58,139 nucleotides of DNA from Streptomyces cavernicola (GTDB lineage: Bacteria; Actinomycetota; Actinomycetes; Streptomycetales; Streptomycetaceae). Positions 1 to 7,816 of this stretch are shown one piece after another. A model generated the notes under the pieces. The model was not told the DNA's origin. It did not search any database and saw nothing but the letters and a program-made list of their open reading frames with translations. The position numbers were made by a program, and so were the translations under genes. The DNA lies in contig NZ_JASCIQ010000049.1 of NCBI RefSeq assembly GCF_029968035.1, forward strand, positions 1-58,139. Direction: 5' to 3'. The stretch's first letter is position 1; the number at the start of each line of letters is the position of its first letter.

Positions 1-585
1 GCTGACTTGGGCCCCTTGCCCCGGGGCTGCCGCCCCCGGGCCTGCCTCGGGGCTCCGCCCGGGACCCCGTCTCGGGGGCCAGCCCCCGGAGCCCCCGCTC
101 CTCAAACGCCGGAGGGGCTAACTTTGGCCCCTTGCCCCCCGCCCCGGGGCGGACCCCGCCGGAGGGGCTGGATTTAGACCCGGCAGGGGCTGGTCTTTCA
201 GGGGCGCGGGGAACTGCGCGATCAGCCCCGACGGCGCGGCAGCCGAGAACGAACCGGGGTCCGGGGCGCAGCCCCGAACCAGGGGCGCGGGGAACTGCGC
301 GATCAGCCCCGACGGCGCGGCAGCCGAGAACGAACCGGGGTCCGGGGCGCAGCCCCGAACCAGGGGCGCGGGGAACTGCGCGACCAGCCCCAACGGCGCG
401 GCAGCCGAACGACAACCGGAGTAGGAGGGCGAAGCCCCGAACCGGCCGGGGCCAGGGCCAGGGGCGAAGCCCCGAAGCGGGGTCCAGGGGCGGCAGCCCC
501 GGGGAGTGGGGGGCCTGGGGGCGCAGTCCCCGGAGTCGTCCGCTGAGGACTTTCGGGAAGGGGCGGGGAGGGGAAGAAAAAAGTC
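1..585. repeat. Gene-free repeat-rich region downstream of the MHS transporter gene
   Basis: No credible gene is seen; open frames here only reflect high GC and repeats. The stretch holds one copy of a palindromic intergenic element at about 74-120 (core CTCAAACGCCGGAGGGG) that recurs elsewhere in the window. It also holds an 81-bp unit repeated in tandem (starting at 200, 281 and 362, the third copy diverging), and a trailing GGGAAGGGGCGGGG motif near 557-575 that recurs at 17.1, 36.0 and 51.6 kb. Confidence 0.75.
200..442. repeat. 81-bp tandem repeat, about three copies
   Basis: The unit begins AGGGGCGCGGGGAACTGCGC at 200, 281 and 362, giving a period of 81. The first two copies are nearly identical; the third diverges after about 60 bp. 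Single copies of the same GCGCAGTTCCCCGCGCCCCT core occur at about 9561, 16376, 16612 and 39704, so this is a local amplification of a dispersed element. Confidence 0.85.
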
Positions 586-1974
586 TCAGCCCAACGACCG
601 CTCCCGCGTCTCCGGCAAAGCCAAAACGCACAGCAACGACACCACAGCCATAGCCGACACGTACCACCCCACCGCCCCCGACCCGAAAGCCCCCTGCAAC
701 CGCGTAGCGACCAGCGGAGCAACCGCCCCACCCGCAACCCCGCCCAGGTTGTAGGCGAACGAAGCCCCCGAGTACCGCACCCGAGCCCCGAACAGCTCCG
801 GCAGGTACGCCCCCATCGGCCCGTACACCACACCCATGCAGAACAGCGCACCGCCGAGCGCGATTGCGATGAGGACCGGCCGCTCGGTGTCCATCAGCGG
901 GAAGAGGACGAGCCCCCACACCACCGCGAGCCCACTTCCCGCCAGCACCAGGCGGCGCCGGCCGCCCGCGTCGGAGCGGGTCGCCGCGAACCAGGTGCCG
1001 GCCGCGAGGAACACGCAGGCCACCATGGAAAGGCCGAGCATCGTGTTCCGGGGGACGCCGAGCGTGTTCGTCCCGTACGCGAGGCAGTAGGTGGTGGCCG
1101 TGTAGAACAGGCCGTACGCGACGACCATGCCGCCGGCGCCGAGCAGCAGCTCGCGCGGGTGCCGCTTGAACACCTCGAGCGCGGGCGCCTTGCTGGCCTC
1201 CTGAGCGGCCATCACGCGCGCGAACACCGGCGTCTCGCTGATCTTCAGGCGGACGAACAGGCCGACCGCGACCAGCAGGAACGAAAGCAGGAACGGCACG
1301 CGCCAGCCCCAGCTGCGGAACGCCTCGTCGTCGAGGACGGAGGAGAGCAGCCAGAAGATGCCGGTCGCCGCGAAGAATCCCACGGACGGGCCGAGTTGGG
1401 GGAACGCGGCGAACATGCCGCGTCTGCCGCGCGGCGCGTGTTCCACGGCGAGCAGCGCAGCCCCGCCCCACTCGCCGCCGAGCCCGACGCCCTGCAGGAA
1501 GCGGAGCAGTACGAGCAGCAGCGGCGCCCAGATGCCCCACGTTCCGTAGCCGGGCAGCAGGCCGACGAGGGCCGTGGAGAGCCCCATCAGGAGCAGCGAG
1601 GCGACCAGGACGGACTTGCGGCCGACCCGGTCCCCGAAGTGCCCGAAGACCAGCGAGCCGATGGGGCGCGCCGCGAAGGCCACCGCGTACGTGGAGAACG
1701 CCGCGAGCGTGCCGTTGACCGGCGACAGGTTGGGGAAGAAGGCGTCGTTGAGGACGAGCGCGGCGGCCGTTCCGTAGACGTAGAAGTCGTAGAACTCGAT
1801 GGCGGTGCCGATGAAGCTGGCCACCGCCACGCGGCGCAGGCTCTCCGGACTCTCGTTGCTCGCGTCGCTCTTGTCGCTCGCGTCCGTGGGAGCCGCGCCG
1901 GTGGCGGTCTTGCTGGTGGAGGGGTCGTCGTCGATCACGTCGGCACTGTGGCGATCGGTGTACCGTGCAGTCAA
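586..1974 (-). CDS. MFS transporter, MHS (metabolite:H+ symporter) family
   Basis: The product is about 462 residues with 12 predicted membrane segments, typical of the ShiA/ProP/KgtP-like MHS family that imports organic acids, betaines or shikimate with protons. MHS hallmarks seen are FIGTAIEFYDFYVYGT in the first helix, GHFGDRVGRKS in the loop after helix 2, and RFLQGVGLGGEWGGA in helix 4. The start is uncertain: the long frame begins with TTG at 1974, and a GTG at 1938 is also possible; neither has a clear ribosome-binding site. The first 45 residues are polar and acidic, so a shorter start would lose no domain. The substrate cannot be read from sequence. Confidence 0.85.
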   Translation of the reverse strand: MTARYTDRHSADVIDDDPSTSKTATGAAPTDASDKSDASNESPESLRRVAVASFIGTAIEFYDFYVYGTAAALVLNDAFFPNLSPVNGTLAAFSTYAVAFAARPIGSLVFGHFGDRVGRKSVLVASLLLMGLSTALVGLLPGYGTWGIWAPLLLVLLRFLQGVGLGGEWGGAALLAVEHAPRGRRGMFAAFPQLGPSVGFFAATGIFWLLSSVLDDEAFRSWGWRVPFLLSFLLVAVGLFVRLKISETPVFARVMAAQEASKAPALEVFKRHPRELLLGAGGMVVAYGLFYTATTYCLAYGTNTLGVPRNTMLGLSMVACVFLAAGTWFAATRSDAGGRRRLVLAGSGLAVVWGLVLFPLMDTERPVLIAIALGGALFCMGVVYGPMGAYLPELFGARVRYSGASFAYNLGGVAGGAVAPLVATRLQGAFGSGAVGWYVSAMAVVSLLCVLALPETRERSLG

Positions 1975-1995
1975 TACGTGGGACGGCTGGTCCCG

Positions 1996-2012
1996 GATAC
2001 TGAGACCGTATC
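1996..2012. promoter_or_regulatory. Putative operator (inverted repeat) upstream of the MHS transporter
   Basis: GATAC and GTATC are separated by 7 bp (TGAGACC), about 22 bp ahead of the longest possible start. The spacing suits a dimeric GntR-type repressor, but no regulator gene is adjacent. This is inference from the repeat only. Confidence 0.35.
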
Positions 2013-2041
2013 GATGCCTGCGGCACCCCTCGGGCCGATCC

Positions 2042-3292
2042 TCAGCGGTACGCCAGATACTTCCGGCGCAGGTCCCGGAACTCCGCCAACTCGTCCTGCC
2101 AGGCGGCCACCACCTCGTCCGGGCCCGCGCCCGCGTCGATCATCGTGCGCACCTGCGTCGAACCGGTGAGCTTGTCGATCCAGTTGTCGCTGCGCCAGGC
2201 GAACCCGTCCCAGCTCCGCTTCGCCGTCACCAGGAGCCCGATCCCGGTCGCCACCGCGTCGAACGCCTCCCGGTCATGGACGTGCAGCTGCACTCCGCCG
2301 ATCGTCTTGCCCTGGAACTTGGAGAACGTCGGCGCGAAGTACGCCTCCCTGAAGTGCACGCCGGGCAGGCCGAGTTCGTTCGCCGCCTGCGCCCACCTGC
2401 GGTCGATCCCCTCCGCGCCAAGGAGCTCGAACGGCCGCGTCGTGCCCCGCCCCTCCGACAGGTTCGTGGCCTCGAAGAGACAGGTGCCCGCGTACACCAG
2501 AGCCGTCTCGGGCGTCGGCATGTTCGGGCTCGGCGGTACCCACGGCAGCCCCGAGGAGTCGTAGAAGTCGTCCCGGCGCCAGCCCGACATCAGCACCGTG
2601 TCGAGCTCCACCGGCCGCTCCAGGAACTCCCCGTTGAACAGCCGCGCCAGCTCCGCCACCGTCATCCCGTGCGCCTGCGCGATCGGCTCGCGCCCCACGA
2701 ACGTCGCGAACTCCTTGTGCAGTACGGGCCCTTCGGCCGACCTGCCGGACACCGGGTTCGGCCGGTCCAGGACCACGAACCGCTTCCCGGCCAGCTCGGC
2801 TGCGCCCATGCAGTCGTAGAGCGTCCAGATGTACGTGTAGAAGCGCGAGCCCGCGTCCTGGATGTCGAAGACGACGGTGTCCACGCGCACTTCCGTGAAG
2901 ATGTCCGCCAGTGCCTGCCCGTCCGTGTGGTACGTGTCGAACACCGGCAGGCCCGTCGCCGGGTCGTCGTACCGGCCCTCCGAACTGCCCGCCTGCCCTG
3001 TGCCGCGGAAGCCGTGCTCGGGCCCGAACACCGCGACCAGGTCCACGCGTTCGTCCGCGTGCATCACGTCCACGATGTGCCGGACGTCGCGGTTCACGCC
3101 GGTCGGGTTGGTGACGATGCCGACGCGCTCGCCGGCCAGGAGCCCGTAGCCGTCGTCGGCGAGCCGCTCGAATCCGGTGCGCAGCCGGTGCCGGGCCGTG
3201 GGGTCCGCGACGAGGGCGGGGGAGGAGGCGGCGGCGGTCGCGGCGACCGCTCCCGTACCGGTGGCGAGCAGGCTCCGTCTGGAGAGATTCAT
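2042..3292 (-). CDS. DUF1343 / NamZ-like exo-beta-N-acetylmuramidase, Tat-exported
   Basis: This 416-residue protein carries the DUF1343 fold of NamZ, which removes MurNAc from the non-reducing ends of peptidoglycan fragments. The N-terminus MNLSRRSLLATGTGAVAA is a twin-arginine signal, so it acts outside the membrane. Family signatures seen are VGIVTNPTGV, VFGPEHGFRGTG (with the Glu expected at the active site), FDIQDAGSRFYTY and LDRPNPVSG. ATG 3292 is chosen because GGAGG lies 7 nt upstream and the signal peptide starts there; an in-frame start at 3343 would bury it. It stands alone between divergently oriented genes. Function is inferred from the family. Confidence 0.85.
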   Translation of the reverse strand: MNLSRRSLLATGTGAVAATAAASSPALVADPTARHRLRTGFERLADDGYGLLAGERVGIVTNPTGVNRDVRHIVDVMHADERVDLVAVFGPEHGFRGTGQAGSSEGRYDDPATGLPVFDTYHTDGQALADIFTEVRVDTVVFDIQDAGSRFYTYIWTLYDCMGAAELAGKRFVVLDRPNPVSGRSAEGPVLHKEFATFVGREPIAQAHGMTVAELARLFNGEFLERPVELDTVLMSGWRRDDFYDSSGLPWVPPSPNMPTPETALVYAGTCLFEATNLSEGRGTTRPFELLGAEGIDRRWAQAANELGLPGVHFREAYFAPTFSKFQGKTIGGVQLHVHDREAFDAVATGIGLLVTAKRSWDGFAWRSDNWIDKLTGSTQVRTMIDAGAGPDEVVAAWQDELAEFRDLRRKYLAYR

Positions 3293-3414
3293 TCCGTGAC
3301 CTCCGTGACATCGATGAGCGCGGCGGCTGACATGCGCACGCACGCTACTGCGCCCCCGCCCCGCGCGGAACGAACCCGGCGCGGACCGTCGCGTCCGGCC
3401 CCTTCCCCCGTGGC

Positions 3415-3432
3415 ATACCGACTGGTTAGTCT
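3415..3432. promoter_or_regulatory. Putative TetR-type operator upstream of the SDR/acyl-CoA ligase operon
   Basis: ATACCGACTGGTTAGTCT lies 40 bp upstream of the SDR start. It matches 14 of 18 bases of the reverse complement of the palindrome at 8890-8907, which lies 50 bp upstream of the APH/acyl-CoA dehydrogenase pair. A TetR gene lies between the two arms, so a shared local regulon is inferred. Confidence 0.55.
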
Positions 3433-3471
3433 GCGATCGCGCAGAGCCAGTCCGAGAGGGGAGAGACCAGG

Positions 3472-4233
3472 GTGGAGAGCATGCGGGACAAGGCAGTCGT
3501 GGTCACGGGGGCGGGGGCCGGCATCGGCGCCGCCCTGGCCCGCCGGTTCGCGGCCGAGGGCGCGCGGGTGGCCGTCAACGACCTGGACGCGGACAAGGCG
3601 AAGGCCGTCGCCGAGGAGATCGGCGCCGTCGCGGTGCCCGGTGACGCCTCCGCGATCGTCGAGCCCGCGCGCGAGGCGCTCGGCGGCGTGGTCGACGTGT
3701 ACTGCGCCAACGCGGGCCTAGCCTCCGGCGGTACCGAGGCCGCCGACGAACAGGTGTGGGCCACGGCCTGGGACGTGAACGTGATGGCTCATGTCCGTGC
3801 CGCGCACGCCCTGTTGCCCGGCTGGCTGGAGCGCGGCGAGGGCCGCTTCGTCTCCACCGTGTCGGCCGCGGGCCTGCTCACCATGGTCGGCGCCGCCCCG
3901 TACAGCGTCACCAAGCACGGCGCGTACGCCTTCGCCGAGTGGCTCTCGCTGACGTACAGGCACCGCGGGATCAAGGTGCACGCGATCTGCCCGCAGGGTG
4001 TGCGCACCGACATGCTGACCGCGTCGGGCTCGGCCGGTGAACTCGTCCTCGCGCCCAGCGCGATCGAGCCGGAGGACGTCGCCGAGGCCCTCTTCGCGGG
4101 CATCGCGGACGACCGCTTCCTGATCCTGCCGCACCCGGAGGTCGCGGGATACTACGCAGCGCGCGCCGCGGACCCCGACCGCTGGCTCGGCAACATGAAC
4201 CACATCCAGCAGAAGTGGGAGGCGGCCCAGTGA
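3472..4233 (+). CDS. SDR family oxidoreductase
   Basis: This 253-residue classical short-chain dehydrogenase has a Rossmann motif TGAGAGIG at 12-19, a CANAG-type motif near residue 80, and catalytic Tyr144 and Lys148 in YSVTK. The GTG at 3472 is preferred over ATG 3481 because GGGGAG lies about 8 nt ahead of it, whereas the SD-like run before the ATG is too close. The stop codon overlaps the start of the next gene (GTGA), implying translational coupling to the acyl-CoA ligase. With the neighbouring ligase, TetR and acyl-CoA dehydrogenase it probably oxidises a hydroxyacyl or alcohol intermediate. The substrate is unknown. Confidence 0.88.
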   Translation: MESMRDKAVVVTGAGAGIGAALARRFAAEGARVAVNDLDADKAKAVAEEIGAVAVPGDASAIVEPAREALGGVVDVYCANAGLASGGTEAADEQVWATAWDVNVMAHVRAAHALLPGWLERGEGRFVSTVSAAGLLTMVGAAPYSVTKHGAYAFAEWLSLTYRHRGIKVHAICPQGVRTDMLTASGSAGELVLAPSAIEPEDVAEALFAGIADDRFLILPHPEVAGYYAARAADPDRWLGNMNHIQQKWEAAQ

Positions 4234-5897
4234 CCGACCCGGCCCCGAACGGGATCTACGCCGCCAAGCCCTGGCTCGACCGGCTCAGCGAGGCGCAGCG
4301 CGCCCCCGTCGAACCGCCGCCCTCCGTCGTGCACGCCTTCCGCGCCGCCGTCGCGAAAGCCCCGCGGCACACCGCCCTCGCCTACTTCGACGGCCGGCTC
4401 TCGTACGCCGAGACGGACGCGCTCAGCGACTCCGTCGCCGGACACCTCGCGGCCCGTGGCCTCGGCCCCGGCGACCGGGTGGCGATCATGCTGCAGAACA
4501 CCCCGCACTTCGTCCTCGCCCTGCTCGGCGCCTGGAAGGCCGGGGCCACCGTCGTCCCCGTCAACCCGATGTACAAGGCGGGCGAGGTCCGGCACGTCCT
4601 GCACGACGCCGAGGTCGCCGCGCTCGTCTGCTCCGACCGCGCCTGGGACGCGTACCTGCGCGAGACCGCCGCCGAATCCCCGGTACGGATCGTGCTCACC
4701 GCCTGCGAACTCGACCTGCAGAGCCGCGGCGACGCCCGCGTCCTCGGCTTCGAACGGCTCCCGCAGCCGGCCGACGCCGACGACCTCCTCACCGTCGCCC
4801 GCGCCGGCGCCGAACCGCCCGAGGACCGCGAACCGGCCGCCGACGGCGTGGCGTTGATCAGCTACACCTCTGGCACCAGCGGCACCCCCAAGGGCGCCAT
4901 GAACCTGCACGGCAACATCACGTACAACGCCGAACGGCAGCGCGGCGGGCACGGTATCGCCGAGGGCGCGACCTACTTCGCGCTCGCGCCGCTCTTCCAC
5001 ATCACCGGCATGGTCTGCGAGCTCGCCGCCTGCTTCGCCAACGCGGGCACCCTCGCCCTCGCGTACCGCTTCGACGCGGGCGTCGTCCTGGACGCGTTCC
5101 TCGAGCACCGGCCCGCCTATACCGTCGGCCCGTCCACCGCGTTCATGGCGCTCGCCGCGCACCCGGACGTCAGCCGCGACCACTTCTCCTCGTTCGAGGT
5201 GATCTCCTCCGGCGGCGCCCCGCTGCCGCCCGCCCTGGTGGAGAAGTTCCGCGCCGGCTTCGGCCCGTACATCCGCAACGGCTACGGGCTCACCGAGTGC
5301 ACCGCGCCCTGCGCCTCCGTGCCGCCGCAGCACGAGGCGCCCGTCGACCCGGCCTCCGGGACGCTGTCCGTGGGCCTTCCCGGGCCGGACACGGTCGTAC
5401 GGATCGTCGACGAGAACGGCGCCGACGTGCCCTTCGGCGAGCCCGGCGAGATCGCGGTCACCGGCCCGCAGGTCGTCCCCGGCTACTGGCGCCGCGCAGA
5501 GGCCACCCAGGACACCTTCCCCCAGGGCGAGTTGAGGACCGGCGACATCGGCTTCATGGACGCCGACGGCTGGCTCTACGTCGTCGACCGCAAGAAGGAC
5601 ATGATCAACGCCTCCGGCTTCAAGGTCTGGCCCCGCGAGGTCGAGGACGTCCTCTACGGCCACCCCGCCGTCCGCGAGGCCGCCGTCGTCGGTGTGCCCG
5701 ACAGCTACCGCGGCGAGTCCGTGAAGGCGTACGTCAGCCTGCGCCCCGGCGCGAGCGCGGATCCGGACGAGCTCGGCGCGTACTGCAAGGAGCGGCTCGC
5801 CGCGTACAAGTACCCGCGCGAGGTGGAGATCCTGCCGGAGCTCCCGAAGACCACGAGTGGGAAGATCCTCCGACGGGAACTGCGTTCCCACCCGTAG
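4230..5897 (+). CDS. Class I adenylate-forming enzyme (acyl-CoA ligase)
   Basis: This 555-residue AMP-dependent synthetase activates a carboxylic acid as acyl-AMP and then acyl-CoA. It has the P-loop SYTSGTSGTPKG near residue 211, NGYGLTE in the A5 region, TGDIGFMDADGWLYVVDR carrying the Asp that binds ribose, the GFKVWPREVE hinge, and PKTTSGKILRREL with the C-terminal catalytic Lys. The start is GTG 4230, overlapping the SDR stop as GTGA. It is the second gene of an SDR-ligase-TetR run, and acyl-CoA dehydrogenase lies opposite. Fatty or short aryl/alkyl acids are possible substrates; sequence alone does not decide. Confidence 0.9.
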   Translation: MTDPAPNGIYAAKPWLDRLSEAQRAPVEPPPSVVHAFRAAVAKAPRHTALAYFDGRLSYAETDALSDSVAGHLAARGLGPGDRVAIMLQNTPHFVLALLGAWKAGATVVPVNPMYKAGEVRHVLHDAEVAALVCSDRAWDAYLRETAAESPVRIVLTACELDLQSRGDARVLGFERLPQPADADDLLTVARAGAEPPEDREPAADGVALISYTSGTSGTPKGAMNLHGNITYNAERQRGGHGIAEGATYFALAPLFHITGMVCELAACFANAGTLALAYRFDAGVVLDAFLEHRPAYTVGPSTAFMALAAHPDVSRDHFSSFEVISSGGAPLPPALVEKFRAGFGPYIRNGYGLTECTAPCASVPPQHEAPVDPASGTLSVGLPGPDTVVRIVDENGADVPFGEPGEIAVTGPQVVPGYWRRAEATQDTFPQGELRTGDIGFMDADGWLYVVDRKKDMINASGFKVWPREVEDVLYGHPAVREAAVVGVPDSYRGESVKAYVSLRPGASADPDELGAYCKERLAAYKYPREVEILPELPKTTSGKILRRELRSHP

Positions 5898-5953
5898 ATC
5901 GCATACGGTGCCCACCCGACAGCAGACGTACGTATGAAAGGCAGGTGGCGGCC

Positions 5954-6550
5954 ATGGCCAAGGTGACGGAGTCCGACGCCGGCACGCCCGTCCCCCAGCG
6001 GCTCCTGGCCGCCGCCACCCGGCTCTTCGCCGAGCAGGGCTACGACCGCACCTCCGTGCAGGAGATCGTCGAGGCGGCAGGCGTCACCAAGGGCGCGCTG
6101 TACCACTACTTCGGCTCCAAGGAAGACCTGCTGCAGGAGGTCTACGCGCGTGTGCTGCGCCTCCAGCAGGAGCGCCTCGACGCGTACGCGGACTCGGACG
6201 CCCCTGTCGAGCAGCGGTTGCGGGACGCCGCCGCGGACGTCGTCGTCACCACCATCGAGAACCTCGACGACACCCGGATCTTCTTCCGCTCCATGCACCA
6301 CCTGAGCCCCGAGAAGAACAAGCAGGTGCGCGCCGAACGCCGCCGCTACCACGAGCGGTTCCGCGCCCTGATCGAAGAGGGCCAGGAGGCGGGAGTCTTC
6401 GCCACCGCCACCCCGGCCGACCTCGTCGTGGACTACCACTTCGGCTCGGTCCACCACCTGCCGACCTGGTACCGCGAGGACGGCCCGCTCACGCCGCAGC
6501 AGGTCGCCGATCACCTCGCCGACCTGCTGCTGCGCTCGCTGCGCCCCTGA
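5954..6550 (+). CDS. TetR family transcriptional regulator
   Basis: This 198-residue protein has an N-terminal TetR helix-turn-helix (LLAAATRLFAEQG through KGALYHYFGSKEDLL, about residues 15-60) and an all-helical ligand-binding C-terminus. ATG 5954 (MAKVTES) is chosen as the normal TetR start; the frame is open much further upstream only because it runs through the ligase gene. It lies 56 bp after the ligase and converges on the acyl-CoA dehydrogenase. Similar palindromes at 3415-3432 and 8890-8907 upstream of the two flanking operons are its likely targets. Ligand inferred: an acyl-CoA. Confidence 0.9.
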   Translation: MAKVTESDAGTPVPQRLLAAATRLFAEQGYDRTSVQEIVEAAGVTKGALYHYFGSKEDLLQEVYARVLRLQQERLDAYADSDAPVEQRLRDAAADVVVTTIENLDDTRIFFRSMHHLSPEKNKQVRAERRRYHERFRALIEEGQEAGVFATATPADLVVDYHFGSVHHLPTWYREDGPLTPQQVADHLADLLLRSLRP

Positions 6551-6559
6551 CCTCCGGGA

Positions 6560-7810
6560 CTACAGGTACTGCTTGAACTCCCGCCGGGCGAGGGAGCGTT
6601 GGTGCACCTCGTCCGGCCCGTCCGCGAGCATCAGCGTGCGCGCCGAGGCCCACAGCTCGGCCAGCGGGAAGTCCTGGCTGACACCGCCCGCGCCGTGCAG
6701 CTGCACCGCGCGGTCGATGATGTCGACGACCGTGCGCGGAGTGGCGATCTTGATGGCCTGGATCTCGGTGTGCGCGCCCTTGTTGCCGACCGTGTCCATC
6801 AGCCAGGCCGTCTTCAGGACGAGCAGCCGCAGCTGCTCCACCGCGACCCGGGCGTCCGCGACCCACTCCTGTACGACGCCCTGCTGCGCGAGCGGCTTGC
6901 CGAACGCCGTACGGGACACGGCGCGCTTGCACATCAGCTCGATGGCCCGCTCCGCCATGCCGATCAGGCGCATGCAGTGGTGGATACGGCCGGGGCCGAG
7001 CCGCGCCTGCGCGATGGCGAAGCCGCCGCCCTCCTCGCCGATCAGGCTGGACACGGGCACCCGCACCTGGTCGAAGACCACCTCGGCGTGCCCGCCGTGC
7101 CAGTGGTCCTCGTAGCCGTACACCGTCATCGCGCGCTTCACCGTGAGGCCCGGGGTGTCGCGCGGGACCAGGATCATCGACTGCTGCCGGCGCACGTCCT
7201 CGTTGTCCGGGTCGGTCTTGCCCATCACGATGAAGATCTTGCAGTCGGGGTTCATCGCCCCGGAGATGTACCACTTGCGCCCGGTGATGACGTACTCTCC
7301 CCCACTCTCGGCTCCGCTCGAGCGGGAGGTACCCCCATCCTCGCGCTCGATCCGGGTCTCGATGTTCGTCGCGTCCGACGAGGCCACCTCGGGCTCCGTC
7401 ATCGCGAACGCCGAGCGGATCTCACCGGCGAGCAGCGGCTCCAGCCACTGCTTCTTCTGCTGCTCGTCGCCGAACTGCGCGAGCACCTCCATATTGCCGG
7501 TGTCCGGGGCCGCGCAGTTCAGCGCCGTCGGCGCCAACTGCGGGGCCCGGCCGGTGATTTCGGCAAGCGGCGCGTACTGCAGGTTGGTCAGCCCGGCCCC
7601 GTGCTCGGCGTCCGGCAGGAAGAGGTTCCACAGGCCCTGCCTGCGCGCCTCCGCCTTGAGGTCCTCGACGATCTGCGGGACCTCCCAGGGCGAGTCGAGC
7701 TGGGCGTGCTGCTCGTGCAGCACCGGCTGCGCCGGGTACACGTGCTCGTCCATGAAGGCGAGCAGCTTCGTGCGCAGCTCCTCGGTGCGGGCGTCGAATG
7801 CGAAGTCCAT
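6560..7810 (-). CDS. Acyl-CoA dehydrogenase, ACAD10/11-like, with an in-frame palindromic insertion
   Basis: This 416-residue FAD flavoenzyme is predicted to introduce an alpha,beta double bond into an acyl-CoA. Family features seen are FAMTEPEVASSDATNIET, GRKWYISGAMNPDCKI, IVMGKTDP, LGPGRIHHCMRLIG and QLHGAGGVSQDFPLA. About a dozen residues (GGTSRSSGAESGG) interrupt the usual link between IETRIERE and EYVITG. They are encoded by 7298-7337, a GC-rich inverted-repeat element that reads through in frame. The gene follows the APH-like kinase by 6 bp in one operon, which mirrors the fused APH-ACAD layout of animal ACAD10/11. The insertion lies in a surface loop, so activity may survive. Confidence 0.9.
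   Translation of the reverse strand: MDFAFDARTEELRTKLLAFMDEHVYPAQPVLHEQHAQLDSPWEVPQIVEDLKAEARRQGLWNLFLPDAEHGAGLTNLQYAPLAEITGRAPQLAPTALNCAAPDTGNMEVLAQFGDEQQKKQWLEPLLAGEIRSAFAMTEPEVASSDATNIETRIEREDGGTSRSSGAESGGEYVITGRKWYISGAMNPDCKIFIVMGKTDPDNEDVRRQQSMILVPRDTPGLTVKRAMTVYGYEDHWHGGHAEVVFDQVRVPVSSLIGEEGGGFAIAQARLGPGRIHHCMRLIGMAERAIELMCKRAVSRTAFGKPLAQQGVVQEWVADARVAVEQLRLLVLKTAWLMDTVGNKGAHTEIQAIKIATPRTVVDIIDRAVQLHGAGGVSQDFPLAELWASARTLMLADGPDEVHQRSLARREFKQYL
7298..7337. repeat. Palindromic GC-rich element inserted in frame within the acyl-CoA dehydrogenase gene
   Basis: TCCCCC...GGCTCCGCTCGAGCGGGAGG...CCCCCA forms an imperfect stem-loop of about 40 bp. It encodes the extra GTSRSSGAESG residues, which have no counterpart in the family as I recall it. 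I recognise the type as a small Streptomyces palindromic repeat often found in and between genes, but no second copy is in this window. Confidence 0.6.
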
Positions 7811-7816
7811 GGCGGA

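Noticed and set aside
118..851. Several small open frames in the left-hand repeat region.
   Set aside because: They translate the 81-bp tandem repeat or read opposite the MHS transporter gene; no protein family is recognisable.
5297..6550. Apparent fusion of ligase sequence and TetR in one long frame.
   Set aside because: The first part is an out-of-frame reading of the ligase gene; the TetR protein starts normally at 5954.
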